This document shows, in pieces, positions 1-7,938 of a stretch of DNA of 64,000 nucleotides; positions within the stretch are counted from its first letter, which is position 1; each line of letters starts with the position of its first letter. Where the stretch lies: positions 124,001 through 188,000 of the forward strand of contig CALXOK010000001.1 in assembly GCA_944390025.1 (NCBI GenBank), read 5' to 3'. Below the pieces are notes generated by a model that was given only the letters and a program-made list of their open reading frames with translations, was not told the DNA's origin and did not search any database. The position numbers were made by a program, and so were the translations under genes. Origin of the DNA: an uncultured Spirochaetales bacterium. GTDB lineage: Bacteria > Spirochaetota > Spirochaetia > Sphaerochaetales > Sphaerochaetaceae.

Positions 1-181
1 AAGACTAAAGCCCGGAATGGTCATTGCAATTGAACCGATGGTTGCTCTTGGAACCTGGAAAATAAAGGAATCAAAGACTGATGGCTGGACTGTGCGTACA
101 GCTGACGGCAAAAGTGCCTGTCACTGGGAGCATACAATAGCGATTACCGATAACGGTGTGGAAATACTCACCGAGTTCTGA
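1..181 (+). CDS. map: Methionine aminopeptidase, C-terminal end (5' truncated by window)
   Basis: The reading frame is open from the window edge to a TGA at 179-181. It encodes the last ~59 residues of a type I methionine aminopeptidase, the enzyme that removes the initiator Met from nascent proteins. The segments [12 protein letters not shown] and [17 protein letters not shown] match the C-terminal metal-binding region of the family; the Glu in IEPM and the Glu in WEHT are the expected metal ligands. The rest of the gene lies outside the window. A strong hairpin follows directly. The family call is secure from these motifs. Confidence 0.93.
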   Translation, partial: RLKPGMVIAIEPMVALGTWKIKESKTDGWTVRTADGKSACHWEHTIAITDNGVEILTEF

Positions 182-186
182 TATTG

Positions 187-213
187 AAAAAAGGGAGGCT
201 CAGGCCTCCTTTT
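187..213. terminator. Bidirectional Rho-independent terminator
   Basis: GGAGGC (194-199) and GCCTCC (204-209) form a stem with loop TCAG. The stem has an A-tract on its left and a T-tract on its right, so it can end map on the plus strand and the small membrane protein gene on the minus strand. Confidence 0.85.
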
Positions 214-214
214 C

Positions 215-526
215 TCATATAAGCCTCATATGAGCGCGGGAATGAGTGAACAGATCGAAAACCGTATTGATGAAAGGTCTCAGACCGGCAAGAATCATCA
301 AGGACTCAATCACCATCAGGATTCCTAAACACAAACCTATAATCCCGCAGACAAATCCAGCGACTGAACCTCCTGCCTTCCTGCATCTGTTTCCGAAAAT
401 GACGGCAACGATTCCAAGAATCAGCGCAATGAAGCCGGATGAGAAGAAATAGAATATGATTGAGAGTATGCCGCAGACAAGAGAAGCTGTTTCTTCCTGC
501 TTCAGTTTTCTTTCTTCATCAGCCAT
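215..526 (-). CDS. Small two-helix membrane protein (DUF4190-like)
   Basis: A 103-aa protein with a charged N-terminus (MADEERKLKQEE) and two long hydrophobic Gly-rich segments, about residues 14-45 and 53-82. This resembles the DUF4190-type small membrane proteins of unknown function; I cannot assign a role. The start is well supported: AGGAGG sits 8 bp upstream of the ATG at 524-526. It is divergent from the MATE exporter gene, with a perfect palindrome between them, so the two may share a regulator. The plus-strand ORF over the same bases has no support. Confidence 0.75.
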   Translation of the reverse strand: MADEERKLKQEETASLVCGILSIIFYFFSSGFIALILGIVAVIFGNRCRKAGGSVAGFVCGIIGLCLGILMVIESLMILAGLRPFINTVFDLFTHSRAHMRLI

Positions 527-561
527 TTTTCTTCCTCCTTCTGTTTATAGAATATAATGAT

Positions 562-578
562 TTTCTGTCAGACAGAAA
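562..578. promoter_or_regulatory. Perfect 17-bp palindrome, candidate operator
   Basis: TTTCTGTC-A-GACAGAAA is an 8+1+8 perfect inverted repeat in the 95-bp gap between two divergent genes. It overlaps a possible -35 (CTGACA) for the minus-strand gene, 16 bp from TATAAA (544-549), and lies just upstream of the MATE -35 at 585. Its size and place fit a dimeric repressor or activator site. The regulator is unknown. Confidence 0.5.
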
Positions 579-584
579 CATAAT

Positions 585-613
585 TTGTTAAAAAATCCTC
601 ACTGTGCTATAAC
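585..613 (+). promoter_or_regulatory. Sigma70-type promoter of the MATE gene
   Basis: TTGTTA (585-590), a 17-bp spacer, then TATAAC (608-613). The -10 ends only 8 bp before the ATG at 622 and no Shine-Dalgarno lies between, so the transcript should start at or within a base or two of the ATG. Confidence 0.6.
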
Positions 614-621
614 GGATAATC

Positions 622-1992
622 ATGCTGTTACATCAGACAGATTTCTCAAAACAGTCCGTATTGAAATCCATAATGCTATCTTCCTTTCCTCTGATAATAG
701 CAGAGCTTGTGAACCTGCTGTACAGTCAGGTGGACAGGATTTACATTTCAAGGATTGAGGGAATCGGCTCTGTCGCTCTGACAGGTGTCGGACTGTGTCT
801 GCCCATCATCAGTCTGATATCAGCATTCGCCCGGCTTTACGGCTCAAACGGAGGAGGGCCGCTTTGCGCTATCGAGCTTGGCAGGAACAACCATGAAGAA
901 GCAGAAAGATTGTTATCGACGTCATTCAGTCTAACGATTATAACAGGGGCTGTAATCACGGTGATTGTCCTCCTTTTCAACCGCCAGATACTCTATCTGT
1001 TTGGTGCAAGTGATCAGACATTCCCTTATGCCCGGGATTACATTGTCATCTATGTAATTGGTTCCATACCGGTTCTGATTACACTGACACTCACACCATT
1101 CATCAATGCCCTAGGATACTCTTCAGTCGGTATGATTGCCGTGATAATCGGAGCTGTCTCAAATATCATTCTTGATCCGCTTTTCATCTTTGTATTCTCG
1201 ATGGGTGTGAAGGGTGCTGCTGTCGCGACAGTAATCAGCCAGATAATCTCATCAGTCTTCGTGATATGCTTCCTCAGAAGCCGTAATCTTCCTATCAGGC
1301 TGAGGTTTAAGAGAATTGAATCTCACAGGGCCGGAAAGATATGCATGCTCGGTATAAGCGGCTTCACAATGGGTGCGACTAACTCTGCTGTACAGCTTGT
1401 ATGTAACAAATGTGCAGCAATCTGGGGCGGTGATCTGTATGTCGGGGTTATGACAATCCTCAATTCTGTCAGGGAAATATACTCAACTCCTATTAATGGA
1501 ATCTCAGGAGGCGCAAGTCCTGTCATGAGCTATAACTACGGACGGCAGGATTACAGAAGAGTCATGAAAGCAAGCAACATCCTTCTTTACATGATGCTTG
1601 TCTACACAGGGTTTATATGGGCTCTTCTTTATATCTTCCCGGATCCCTTCATCATGCTCTTTGCAAGTGACGAAGCTCTCATCAATGCAACCCACCATGC
1701 CCTGCAGATTTATTTCTTCGGTTTCATTTTCATGTCCCTTCATATGACAGGGCAGCAGACCTTCGTCGCTTTAGGATATGCAAAACAGGCTGTGTTCTTC
1801 TCTCTCTTCAGAAAAGTCATAATAGTCGTACCTCTGACTATAATCCTCCCTTATGCATTCGGTGTTGACGGTGTGGTCCTTGCTGAACCTATCAGCAATG
1901 TCATTGGAGGGTTTGCAACTTATACTGCAATGAGGCTTGTTGCTTTCCGTCATCTGAAGAAACAGCTTGCAAATGACAGGGCCTTAAACTAA
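622..1992 (+). CDS. MATE-family multidrug/toxin efflux protein
   Basis: A 456-aa polytopic inner-membrane protein of MATE type: cation-coupled export of drugs or metabolites, normally 12 helices in two six-helix halves. Characteristic stretches are the N-terminal FPLIIAELVNLLYSQVDRIY, GVGLCLPI, and the mid-protein GISGGASPVMSYNYG of the second half. Length is normal for the family. The substrate cannot be told. The ATG at 622 has no Shine-Dalgarno and follows the -10 by 8 bp, so it is a leaderless-start candidate. It diverges from the small membrane protein across a palindrome that may regulate both. The downstream gene has its own promoter overlapping this gene's stop codon. Confidence 0.9.
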   Translation: MLLHQTDFSKQSVLKSIMLSSFPLIIAELVNLLYSQVDRIYISRIEGIGSVALTGVGLCLPIISLISAFARLYGSNGGGPLCAIELGRNNHEEAERLLSTSFSLTIITGAVITVIVLLFNRQILYLFGASDQTFPYARDYIVIYVIGSIPVLITLTLTPFINALGYSSVGMIAVIIGAVSNIILDPLFIFVFSMGVKGAAVATVISQIISSVFVICFLRSRNLPIRLRFKRIESHRAGKICMLGISGFTMGATNSAVQLVCNKCAAIWGGDLYVGVMTILNSVREIYSTPINGISGGASPVMSYNYGRQDYRRVMKASNILLYMMLVYTGFIWALLYIFPDPFIMLFASDEALINATHHALQIYFFGFIFMSLHMTGQQTFVALGYAKQAVFFSLFRKVIIVVPLTIILPYAFGVDGVVLAEPISNVIGGFATYTAMRLVAFRHLKKQLANDRALN

Positions 1993-1995
1993 TAT
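1967..1995 (+). promoter_or_regulatory. Promoter of the phosphoribosyltransferase gene, inside the end of the MATE gene
   Basis: TTGCAA (1967-1972), 17 bp, TAATAT (1990-1995). The TAA stop of the MATE gene is the first half of the -10. The predicted transcript has a short leader containing AGGAG before the ATG at 2018. Confidence 0.5.
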
Positions 1996-2017
1996 TTTTC
2001 ACAATAGGAGACAACGC

Positions 2018-2635
2018 ATGTCAAAAGAATTCATCACCTGCGACATGATCCGTGACGCAGCACTTAAGCTTGTCTACAGAATGTACACTGAAGACGGGTT
2101 TGTTCCAGATGTCATTTATGACTCACTCAGAGGTGGAGCATATATGGCTAATGTCATGAGCGAATTCTACAAGCTCATCGCGCTCAAAGAGGGCAAGACA
2201 CCTGTGTTCTACGCTGCAGTTGTAGCAAGAAGCTACAACCTCGTTAAAGACCATGCCGGTCATGTTGACATTGACGGCTGGACCTGGTCTCCCAAAAACC
2301 TCAAGAAAGGGCAGAAGGTCCTTATTGTCGATGACATCTTCGATACTGGAATGACAGTCAATGCCCTTGCCAACACAGTCATGGAATGTGGAATCCCGAG
2401 AGAGGATATCAAGGTGGCGGTATATGACTACAAGGTTCCTGTCTTCAAAAATGAGAAGCCTCTGCCGATACAGCCTGACTACTGGTGCCGCAAGCATGTG
2501 CTTGAGAGGCCGGAAGATGAGAGATGGATTCATTACACATGCCATGAGTTCATCGGCCTGACCCATGATGAGATTGAGACGGTCTATACAGATCCAGAAG
2601 TGAGGAACATCCTTCATACAATCCTGGAGAACTGA
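2018..2635 (+). CDS. Phosphoribosyltransferase (purine salvage type)
   Basis: A 205-aa type I phosphoribosyltransferase. VLIVDDIFDTGMT at residues 101-113 is the PRPP-binding loop (two acidic residues then DTG), and SLRGGAYMA near residue 36 is the early PPi-binding loop. Such enzymes attach ribose-5-phosphate to a free base; the overall look (C-terminal WCRKHV...RWIHY) suggests a hypoxanthine/xanthine-guanine type, but the base is not certain. AGGAG stands 8 bp before the ATG. It has its own promoter and is closed by a clear terminator, so it is probably monocistronic. Confidence 0.85.
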   Translation: MSKEFITCDMIRDAALKLVYRMYTEDGFVPDVIYDSLRGGAYMANVMSEFYKLIALKEGKTPVFYAAVVARSYNLVKDHAGHVDIDGWTWSPKNLKKGQKVLIVDDIFDTGMTVNALANTVMECGIPREDIKVAVYDYKVPVFKNEKPLPIQPDYWCRKHVLERPEDERWIHYTCHEFIGLTHDEIETVYTDPEVRNILHTILEN

Positions 2636-2644
2636 AAAACAAAT

Positions 2645-2677
2645 AAGGAGGTGAGCAAATAAGCAAACCTCCTTTTT
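2645..2677 (+). terminator. Rho-independent terminator after the phosphoribosyltransferase
   Basis: AAGGAGGT (2645-2652) pairs with ACCTCCTT (2667-2674), followed by a T-run to 2677. Confidence 0.8.
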
Positions 2678-2684
2678 AATAAAA

Positions 2685-2707
2685 CGGGATGCCCTGAAGA
2701 CATCCCG
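2685..2707 (-). terminator. Rho-independent terminator for the lipoprotein gene
   Basis: CGGGATG/CATCCCG (2685-2691 and 2701-2707) with a 9-nt loop. Read on the minus strand it is followed by TTTTATT, so it ends the lipoprotein/outer-membrane-protein operon. Confidence 0.8.
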
Positions 2708-2731
2708 CAGAAAGAAAATTCAATAATACAA

Positions 2732-3757
2732 TCAGACATCGTCGAGGGAGAACAAGCCATACTGTGTTGTAAGCACATAGACTTCTTCACCAAGTTTGAA
2801 TATTTCACTTGCCTCGATATCATTGCTTTGAGTGTTTCTGATAGAAAATTTAGATTCAGTATTTTCATTACTGAGTGTAAGTATTCTGGAAGGAGAACGC
2901 TCTCCTCTGTATTCAATGAAATAAAGCTTTCCATCAGAGCCGACAAATGACGGGAAAATACTGCTAGAACTACCAGTAGCATCTGCAACATATTCCATAT
3001 CAGGACTTCCAACAGTTCCTCTATAGACAGTGAAACCTGAAGTAATTGCATATATATCATCAGAATCGCTATAAGCGACAGATTTGATTGAGATGTCGCC
3101 AGAAACGTCATTCCCTTCTTTATCCTTGAAATTAACTTCTTTACCATTAAGATAATATTTATTATCAGAAGTGCGGATAAGGCCGTTGATACAGTCTGCA
3201 AAATTTTTAACTGTCTCAGGAAGTTCAGAAAGCGTTAGTGTAGTTTCTGATGCAACTGCCTTATAAATAGTTGCCTTGTTTGAAGACTGTGACTCTTTAG
3301 TTACAAGATAGGTATCTGTATCAATCTGGTAGCATGCAATCACAACAAAACTGTCAGATGCCCCCGATGGCTTTATTTCTATAGCTTTTTTTTCAGTCCC
3401 ATCACCAAGAGAGATGTAATAGAATTTCTGTTCATTCACACTGACATTCGGCTGTTCGTCAGTCATGTAAATGATTGCATCTTCGCTCTCACTCATCCAG
3501 CCAAGGCCGAGATAGAATTTCTCGAAGATGGCATCATCAAGGATTGTGGTTTCATTTTTACTGGCATTGCCTTCCTGAAGTCCGTCTTTTGATACAAAGT
3601 AGAAAACATTGTCCTTTGCCCCAATGAAGACCCTGTCTTTATGGTCTATTCTGTTTACGTGAGGAAGACGGGAAAGGATGCCCTCATTATCGAGATTGCA
3701 GGAGACAAGCGAGAGAACAACAACAATCAAGGAAAGAAGAATATATTTTTTTCTCAT
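2732..3757 (-). CDS. Lineage-specific lipoprotein
   Basis: 341 aa with a lipoprotein signal peptide: MRKK, a hydrophobic stretch, then LVSC with the lipidated Cys at residue 20. The mature part is rich in Asp, Ser and Thr and repeatedly shows short DGKLYFIEY-like strands (KDNVFYFVSKDG, SDDIYAITSG, GSDGKLYFIEY, GEEVYVLTTQYG). That pattern suggests a beta-propeller-like repeat fold; this is inference. No enzyme motif is seen and I do not recognise the family. GGAGG lies 8 bp before the ATG and the gene follows the outer-membrane barrel gene by 18 bp, so the two are probably co-transcribed. The product is probably anchored at an envelope membrane facing the periplasm or surface. Confidence 0.8.
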   Translation of the reverse strand: MRKKYILLSLIVVVLSLVSCNLDNEGILSRLPHVNRIDHKDRVFIGAKDNVFYFVSKDGLQEGNASKNETTILDDAIFEKFYLGLGWMSESEDAIIYMTDEQPNVSVNEQKFYYISLGDGTEKKAIEIKPSGASDSFVVIACYQIDTDTYLVTKESQSSNKATIYKAVASETTLTLSELPETVKNFADCINGLIRTSDNKYYLNGKEVNFKDKEGNDVSGDISIKSVAYSDSDDIYAITSGFTVYRGTVGSPDMEYVADATGSSSSIFPSFVGSDGKLYFIEYRGERSPSRILTLSNENTESKFSIRNTQSNDIEASEIFKLGEEVYVLTTQYGLFSLDDV

Positions 3758-3775
3758 TATTACTTTCCTCCAGAA

Positions 3776-4393
3776 CTACTGACGATACGTGAATGACAAT
3801 GTTATTGGAATCATTGTCATAAGGGAATTCTGGTCAGCTCTGTCCTTCTGGAAATAGAGTTCAGGGATGACCCAGATGCCTGACTTGAGTCCGACTCCCC
3901 AGTGCTCCGTGAAATACCAGTCAAAACCGGTTTCGAAAGAAAGGAAGAAGGGAAGATAGGCTCCGCCATAAGAATAAGACATATATGAAATACCAAGGCC
4001 AAGGGAAAGAGGAATCTCGAATGTTCCCTGCACAGGAAGGAATGTCATCTTGAACTGCATTGGCACGTTTGTCAGAAGAGCATCATTGACAACAAAATTA
4101 AATCCGTAGCCAATCTCACCGCCAAGAGCGATATAGGAGTTGACAAATACCTGGTATGCTATTGAGCCGAATCCACCGACTGGATCAAGTCCTGTATGTC
4201 CTTCTGAACCGACACCTGAGCCGACATAAGTCTTATCTTCTCCGAATGCAGTCAGTGTCAGCGGCAATGTGGGTCCTGCGGTTATTGTGAAACGCTGGCT
4301 GCCGTTGTCGTAATATGGTGCTGCAAAAAGGGAAGTGCAGAGCACTGATACAAGAAGCATCACCATACAGAATTTCTTGAATTTCTTTTTCAT
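3776..4393 (-). CDS. Predicted outer-membrane beta-barrel protein
   Basis: 205 aa. A signal peptide (MKKKFKKF..., hydrophobic to about residue 22) is probably cleaved near LFA-AP at residue 24. The mature protein alternates short amphipathic strands rich in Tyr, Phe, Gly (SIAYQVFVNSYIALGGEIG, GLGISYMSYSYGG, FFLSFETGFDWYF, GVGLKSGIWV, PITLSFTYRQ), as in eight-stranded outer-membrane barrels. Function is unknown. The minus-strand -10 TATATT (4401-4406) ends 7 bp before the ATG with no Shine-Dalgarno, so the mRNA is probably leaderless. It heads an operon with the lipoprotein downstream and diverges from folD. Confidence 0.75.
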   Translation of the reverse strand: MKKKFKKFCMVMLLVSVLCTSLFAAPYYDNGSQRFTITAGPTLPLTLTAFGEDKTYVGSGVGSEGHTGLDPVGGFGSIAYQVFVNSYIALGGEIGYGFNFVVNDALLTNVPMQFKMTFLPVQGTFEIPLSLGLGISYMSYSYGGAYLPFFLSFETGFDWYFTEHWGVGLKSGIWVIPELYFQKDRADQNSLMTMIPITLSFTYRQ

Positions 4394-4472
4394 AGATTTG
4401 AATATAACTGAAAAGGCCGTAAAAGTCTAAACCAAGTTGTAAAATTCACGTGTTTTCCATTAAATTACACAT
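4394..4472. promoter_or_regulatory. Divergent promoters for the barrel gene and folD
   Basis: Minus strand: TAGACT (4424-4429), 17 bp, TATATT (4401-4406), 7 bp to ATG. Plus strand: TTGTAA (4437-4442), 18 bp, TAAATT (4461-4466), 6 bp to ATG. Neither start has a Shine-Dalgarno, so both transcripts look leaderless. The two -35 boxes are 7 bp apart. Confidence 0.5.
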
Positions 4473-5357
4473 ATGGCAATAAGAATTGATGGAAAAGAAA
4501 CCGCACAGGTTTATCAGGAGAAAATAAAAAAGGAAACAGAAGAGTTTTTCCTCAGGACAGGAAAGCGACCTGTTCTTGCTGTGATACTTGTCGGAAACGA
4601 TCCAGCGAGTATCAGCTATGTGACAAGCAAGAAGAGCGCCTGCGATAGTCTGTGTTTCGGCCATAAGGATTTCACTCTTGATGAGAATACAAGTGAAGAA
4701 GAGCTTATTGAGCTTATCAGAAAACTCAATGAAGACAATGAGACTGACGGTATTCTTGTTCAGTTCCCAGTTCCTCCTCAGATAAACGAAGATCATGTGA
4801 TTCTCGCAATATCACCAGAAAAGGATGTCGACGGGCTTCATCCTGTGAATGCCGGTCTTACTCTGATGGGTAAAGATGGTTTTGTCTCATGTACTCCCAA
4901 AGGCATTCTTGCTCTTCTTGACAGGTACAATATCCAGACAGATGGAAAGAGAGTATGCATCATTGGCCGCAGCAATCTTGTCGGAAAACCTTTATCAAGT
5001 CTTCTAATGCAGAAGGGAAGAGATGCTACTGTCACTGTATGCAATACACACACTGTCAATTTGAAAGAAATCACGCTTGAGAGTGATATCATCATTGTCG
5101 CAGCAGGCCATGTGAACACTCTGACCGGAGATATGGTTAAAGAAGGTGCTGTTGTAATTGATGTAGGAACAAACCGCGTGGAAGACGAGAGCCGCGAACG
5201 GGGCTGGCGTCTTGTAGGTGATTGTGATTACAATGCCATAAAGAATAAGGCTTCTTATATCACACCAGTGCCCGGTGGTGTCGGACCAATGACTATAACA
5301 ATGCTTATGGACAACACATTGATTGCCGCCAGAAAACGGGCAGGAGAACTGATTTGA
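4473..5357 (+). CDS. folD: Bifunctional methylenetetrahydrofolate dehydrogenase/cyclohydrolase
   Basis: 294 aa, full length. FolD interconverts 5,10-methylene-THF, methenyl-THF and 10-formyl-THF, supplying one-carbon units for purines and initiator formyl-Met. Diagnostic segments are SYVTSKKSACD with the catalytic Lys near residue 54, QFPVPPQI, DVDGLHPVNAG, PCTP-like CTPKGI, GRSNLVGKPLSSLL (NADP-binding) and the C-terminal TPVPGGVGPMT. The ATG lacks a Shine-Dalgarno and follows the -10 by 6 bp (leaderless candidate). The last bases TTGA are shared with the start of miaB, implying translational coupling. Confidence 0.96.
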   Translation: MAIRIDGKETAQVYQEKIKKETEEFFLRTGKRPVLAVILVGNDPASISYVTSKKSACDSLCFGHKDFTLDENTSEEELIELIRKLNEDNETDGILVQFPVPPQINEDHVILAISPEKDVDGLHPVNAGLTLMGKDGFVSCTPKGILALLDRYNIQTDGKRVCIIGRSNLVGKPLSSLLMQKGRDATVTVCNTHTVNLKEITLESDIIIVAAGHVNTLTGDMVKEGAVVIDVGTNRVEDESRERGWRLVGDCDYNAIKNKASYITPVPGGVGPMTITMLMDNTLIAARKRAGELI

Positions 5358-6640
5358 AATATTACATTCTTGAATCATATGGCTGTCAGCTGAACATGGC
5401 AGAGGGCAATGCTCTTGAGACTCTTCTCAAGGGTGCTGGTCTTGAGAAGACAGAAGATGCAAAACTTGCTGATGCGGTCATTCTGAACACCTGTTCAGTG
5501 CGCAAGAGTGCGGAGAACCGCATCTGGGGTCGTCTTTCTTTCTATCATCACATAAAAAAAGCGGATCATCCGATAAAAATCATTGTCACAGGATGCATGG
5601 CAGAACGTCTTAAGGAAGACTTTCTCAAGGAAGCTCCGTTTGTTGATGCTGTAATCGGAACAAATGAGAAAATGGATATTCTCTCTTTCCTTACTGAAGG
5701 AAGGCTTGAGAAAGAAGACAAGTATCATTTTGTCTCAAACTATTATAAAGAAGGAGATTTCTCTTCCTATGTTCCTATTATGAACGGATGCAATAACTTC
5801 TGTTCATACTGTATTGTCCCATATGTGAGGGGAAGGGAAATCTCAAGAAGCATTGATGAGATCATAACTGAGATCAAGAACCTTGATTCAAAAGGCGTGA
5901 AGGAAATCACATTGCTCGGTCAGAACGTGAATTCCTATAATTTTGAAGGAATACGTTTCCCTGAACTTCTTTCTTCCATATGCAAGGAACTGGATAACAT
6001 TGAGTTTGTCCGCTTTGATTCTCCTCATCCTAAGGATTTCTCTGATGAACTAATTTCTGTCATAGCTTCGCAGAATAGAGCCTGTAAACATATTCATCTG
6101 CCGATGCAGAGTGGAAACACAAGGATTCTTCAGCTGATGAACAGGAAGACAACAAGAGAGGATTTCTTCGCTCTTGTGGACAGAATCCGTGATGGAATTG
6201 ACGGTGTGACATTCGCCACTGATGTGATGACTGGATTTCCTACTGAAACAGAGGAGGAGTATGAAGACACTCTTTCAGCAATGGAATATCTTTCACCGAT
6301 TGAGGCCTTCATGTATTACTACAACCTCAGAGAAGGAACTCCTGCCGCAAGAATGGAAGGTCAGATTGAAGAAGAGGAGAAGGTCCGGCGCCTTGAGCGG
6401 TTGATTGATGAGCAGCTGAAAAGAGCGTCCCGGATAAAGGAGACCCGGGTTGGCCTGACAAGTCGTGCCGTCATCACTGGTGTCACCAGAAATGACAGGA
6501 ATGCCTTCCTTGCCCGTAATGAGCACAATGAGATGATTTCCTTCATACCGGAAGACAAGCGCCTTAAGCCTGGAGATATGGTAACACTTGAGACAACATC
6601 CTTAAATGGCAATACATATTTGGGAAAAGAGGTGAGATGA
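5354..6640 (+). CDS. miaB: tRNA-2-methylthio-N6-dimethylallyladenosine synthase
   Basis: 428 aa radical-SAM methylthiotransferase that adds the 2-methylthio group to i6A37 of tRNAs. The N-terminal UPF0004 domain has the cluster-binding Cys11, Cys47 and Cys81 (YGCQLN, NTCSVR, TGCMAER). The radical-SAM CxxxCxxC is Cys146/150/153 in GCNNFCSYC, and a TRAM domain is at the C-terminus. The start is TTG at 5354, with AGGAG 7 bp upstream, overlapping the folD TGA. There is no competing ATG. It forms folD-miaB-cobB with overlaps or a 1-bp gap. Confidence 0.96.
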   Translation: MKYYILESYGCQLNMAEGNALETLLKGAGLEKTEDAKLADAVILNTCSVRKSAENRIWGRLSFYHHIKKADHPIKIIVTGCMAERLKEDFLKEAPFVDAVIGTNEKMDILSFLTEGRLEKEDKYHFVSNYYKEGDFSSYVPIMNGCNNFCSYCIVPYVRGREISRSIDEIITEIKNLDSKGVKEITLLGQNVNSYNFEGIRFPELLSSICKELDNIEFVRFDSPHPKDFSDELISVIASQNRACKHIHLPMQSGNTRILQLMNRKTTREDFFALVDRIRDGIDGVTFATDVMTGFPTETEEEYEDTLSAMEYLSPIEAFMYYYNLREGTPAARMEGQIEEEEKVRRLERLIDEQLKRASRIKETRVGLTSRAVITGVTRNDRNAFLARNEHNEMISFIPEDKRLKPGDMVTLETTSLNGNTYLGKEVR

Positions 6641-6641
6641 C

Positions 6642-7436
6642 ATGAGTGAATATCAGGAAAAGGAAAGTGTTTTCAATGAGAAATTTGAGTCATTCAAGAG
6701 GCTCCTCTCTTCTTCAAGGAAGACTGCGGTTTTCACAGGCGCAGGGGTGTCAACACTTTCCGGTATTCCTGATTTCAGAGGTAAACACGGAGTATATAAT
6801 TCTCCGTGGAAAGGCCTTGCTGTAGAGGAGATTCTTTCAATCGACTATTTCTTCGAGAATCCAGAAATATTCTATGCCTGGGCAGAGGAGGTCTGGTATC
6901 ATCTTGAAGACTATGAGCCGAATATTGTTCATTACACGCTAGCGAAAATGGAGAACATGGGTCTTTTAAGCAGTGGAATATTCACCCAGAACATTGACTT
7001 CATGCATCAGAGGGCAGGCAGCAGGAAGGTTTATGAGCTTCATGGTTCCGCAAAGGCTGCATACTGCACCAGCTGTCATGCATATTACACATATGACCAG
7101 ATTGCACCTGTAGTGCGCTCTCATCAGGTTCCATACTGCAAGACCTGCAAATCCCTTATCAAGCCTGATATCGTTTTCTATGGAGAAGCATTATCTGCAG
7201 ATGTGCTCAAGAGGGCAGAAATAGCTTTCTCTCAGGCGGACCTCACCCTTATACTCGGTTCTTCCCTCACAGTTTATCCTGCAGCAGCATTCCCTCAGTT
7301 AACGAAGTATCATGGAGGCAAGACTGTCATTGTGAATGCCCAGCCTACGGATCAGGACAGAGATGCTGAACTCTGCTTCAAGGATCTTGAACAGTTTTTC
7401 AGTGCCTTGAATGACCATCTGGACGGAAAAAGCTGA
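6642..7436 (+). CDS. cobB: NAD-dependent protein deacylase, sirtuin (Sir2) family
   Basis: 264 aa. Sirtuins remove acyl groups from lysines using NAD+. The NAD-binding GAGVS (33-37) and GIPDFRG (41-47), TQNID (115-119), catalytic His134 in ELHGS, and zinc ligands Cys142, Cys145, Cys166 and Cys169 are all present, so the enzyme should be active. GAGGTGAG before the ATG gives a Shine-Dalgarno. It is the last gene of folD-miaB-cobB, ending at a terminator shared with the convergent ssrA. Confidence 0.93.
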   Translation: MSEYQEKESVFNEKFESFKRLLSSSRKTAVFTGAGVSTLSGIPDFRGKHGVYNSPWKGLAVEEILSIDYFFENPEIFYAWAEEVWYHLEDYEPNIVHYTLAKMENMGLLSSGIFTQNIDFMHQRAGSRKVYELHGSAKAAYCTSCHAYYTYDQIAPVVRSHQVPYCKTCKSLIKPDIVFYGEALSADVLKRAEIAFSQADLTLILGSSLTVYPAAAFPQLTKYHGGKTVIVNAQPTDQDRDAELCFKDLEQFFSALNDHLDGKS

Positions 7437-7454
7437 CATCTATTTGACAAAAAG

Positions 7455-7490
7455 AAAAACCTCATTTTCCGTAAGAAAAACAAGGTTTTT
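7455..7490. terminator. Bidirectional terminator between cobB and ssrA
   Basis: AAAAACCT (7455-7462) pairs with AGGTTTTT (7483-7490), with a second imperfect inner stem. It gives U-runs on both strands, ending cobB on plus and tmRNA on minus, just beyond the tmRNA 3' end at 7498. Confidence 0.8.
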
Positions 7491-7497
7491 CTGATAG

Positions 7498-7871
7498 TGG
7501 AGGTGAGGAGATTCGCACTCCTGTCCTGCCGGGACATCCTGGAACGTCTACAGAGCTTAGTCACATTTTAGGTTTTCCCCTTCAGATAGAGCAATGTGAC
7601 CAGCACATCCGGAAGGTATCCGCCTTTATGTCCTCTGAATCCAGCGGCTGAATCAGAGCAAGACCCTGTTGGTGTCGGACAGCCTCAGGTTAGGATCAGC
7701 ACCTTCAGCGCCGTGCTCAAAAACACTGCTTAGGCAGCGAGAGCGAGTGCTTCGTCAGAGACAAATTCGTCTTCTTTCTTGGCATTTAATTTTTTTTGAT
7801 AGTTTTACAAGTTGTCGCTTGGCCTGCAGTCCCAGACCTGCTCTGCCGGCAGTCGAAACTGGAACACCCCC
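7498..7871 (-). ncRNA. ssrA: tmRNA (transfer-messenger RNA)
   Basis: About 374 nt. The 5' end GGGGGUG (7871-7865) pairs with CACCUCC (7505-7499) as the acceptor stem, with discriminator A at 7498. The T-arm is AGGAG-UGCGAAU-CUCCU. Next to the 5' stem is the conserved UUCGAC stretch. The mRNA-like part ends ...EALALAA followed by UAA. CCA is not encoded; the bases after the discriminator are CTA, so the tail must be added by the CCA enzyme. tmRNA rescues stalled ribosomes with SmpB, whose gene is about 2.3 kb away. It has its own promoter upstream and a terminator just past the 3' end. It fills most of the 500-bp gap between protein genes. Confidence 0.95.
7730..7786 (-). other. tmRNA tag-peptide reading frame
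   Basis: Reading from AAT at 7786 to the stop at 7730-7732 gives NAKKEDEFVSDEALALAA. The resume codon is uncertain: GCC at 7783-7781 would give tag (A)AKKEDEFVSDEALALAA, while AAT would add one Asn. The ALAA end is the usual protease signal. The tag is rather long and acidic in the middle. Confidence 0.75.
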
Positions 7872-7894
7872 GTTTCTTGTCTGTAAGCAAACGA

Positions 7895-7923
7895 AATTTA
7901 ACAAATAATGATTTGTTTGGCAA
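7895..7923 (-). promoter_or_regulatory. Promoter of ssrA
   Basis: On the minus strand TTGCCA (7923-7918), 17 bp, TAAATT (7900-7895). Transcription would start about 16 nt before the mature 5' end, leaving a short leader for RNase P to remove. Confidence 0.55.
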
Positions 7924-7938
7924 TTGCTATGAAAATAC

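Noticed and set aside
246-452. 68-codon plus-strand ORF opposite the small membrane protein
   Set aside because: It lies fully antisense to a well-supported gene with a strong ribosome site; its own product is basic and has no family features.
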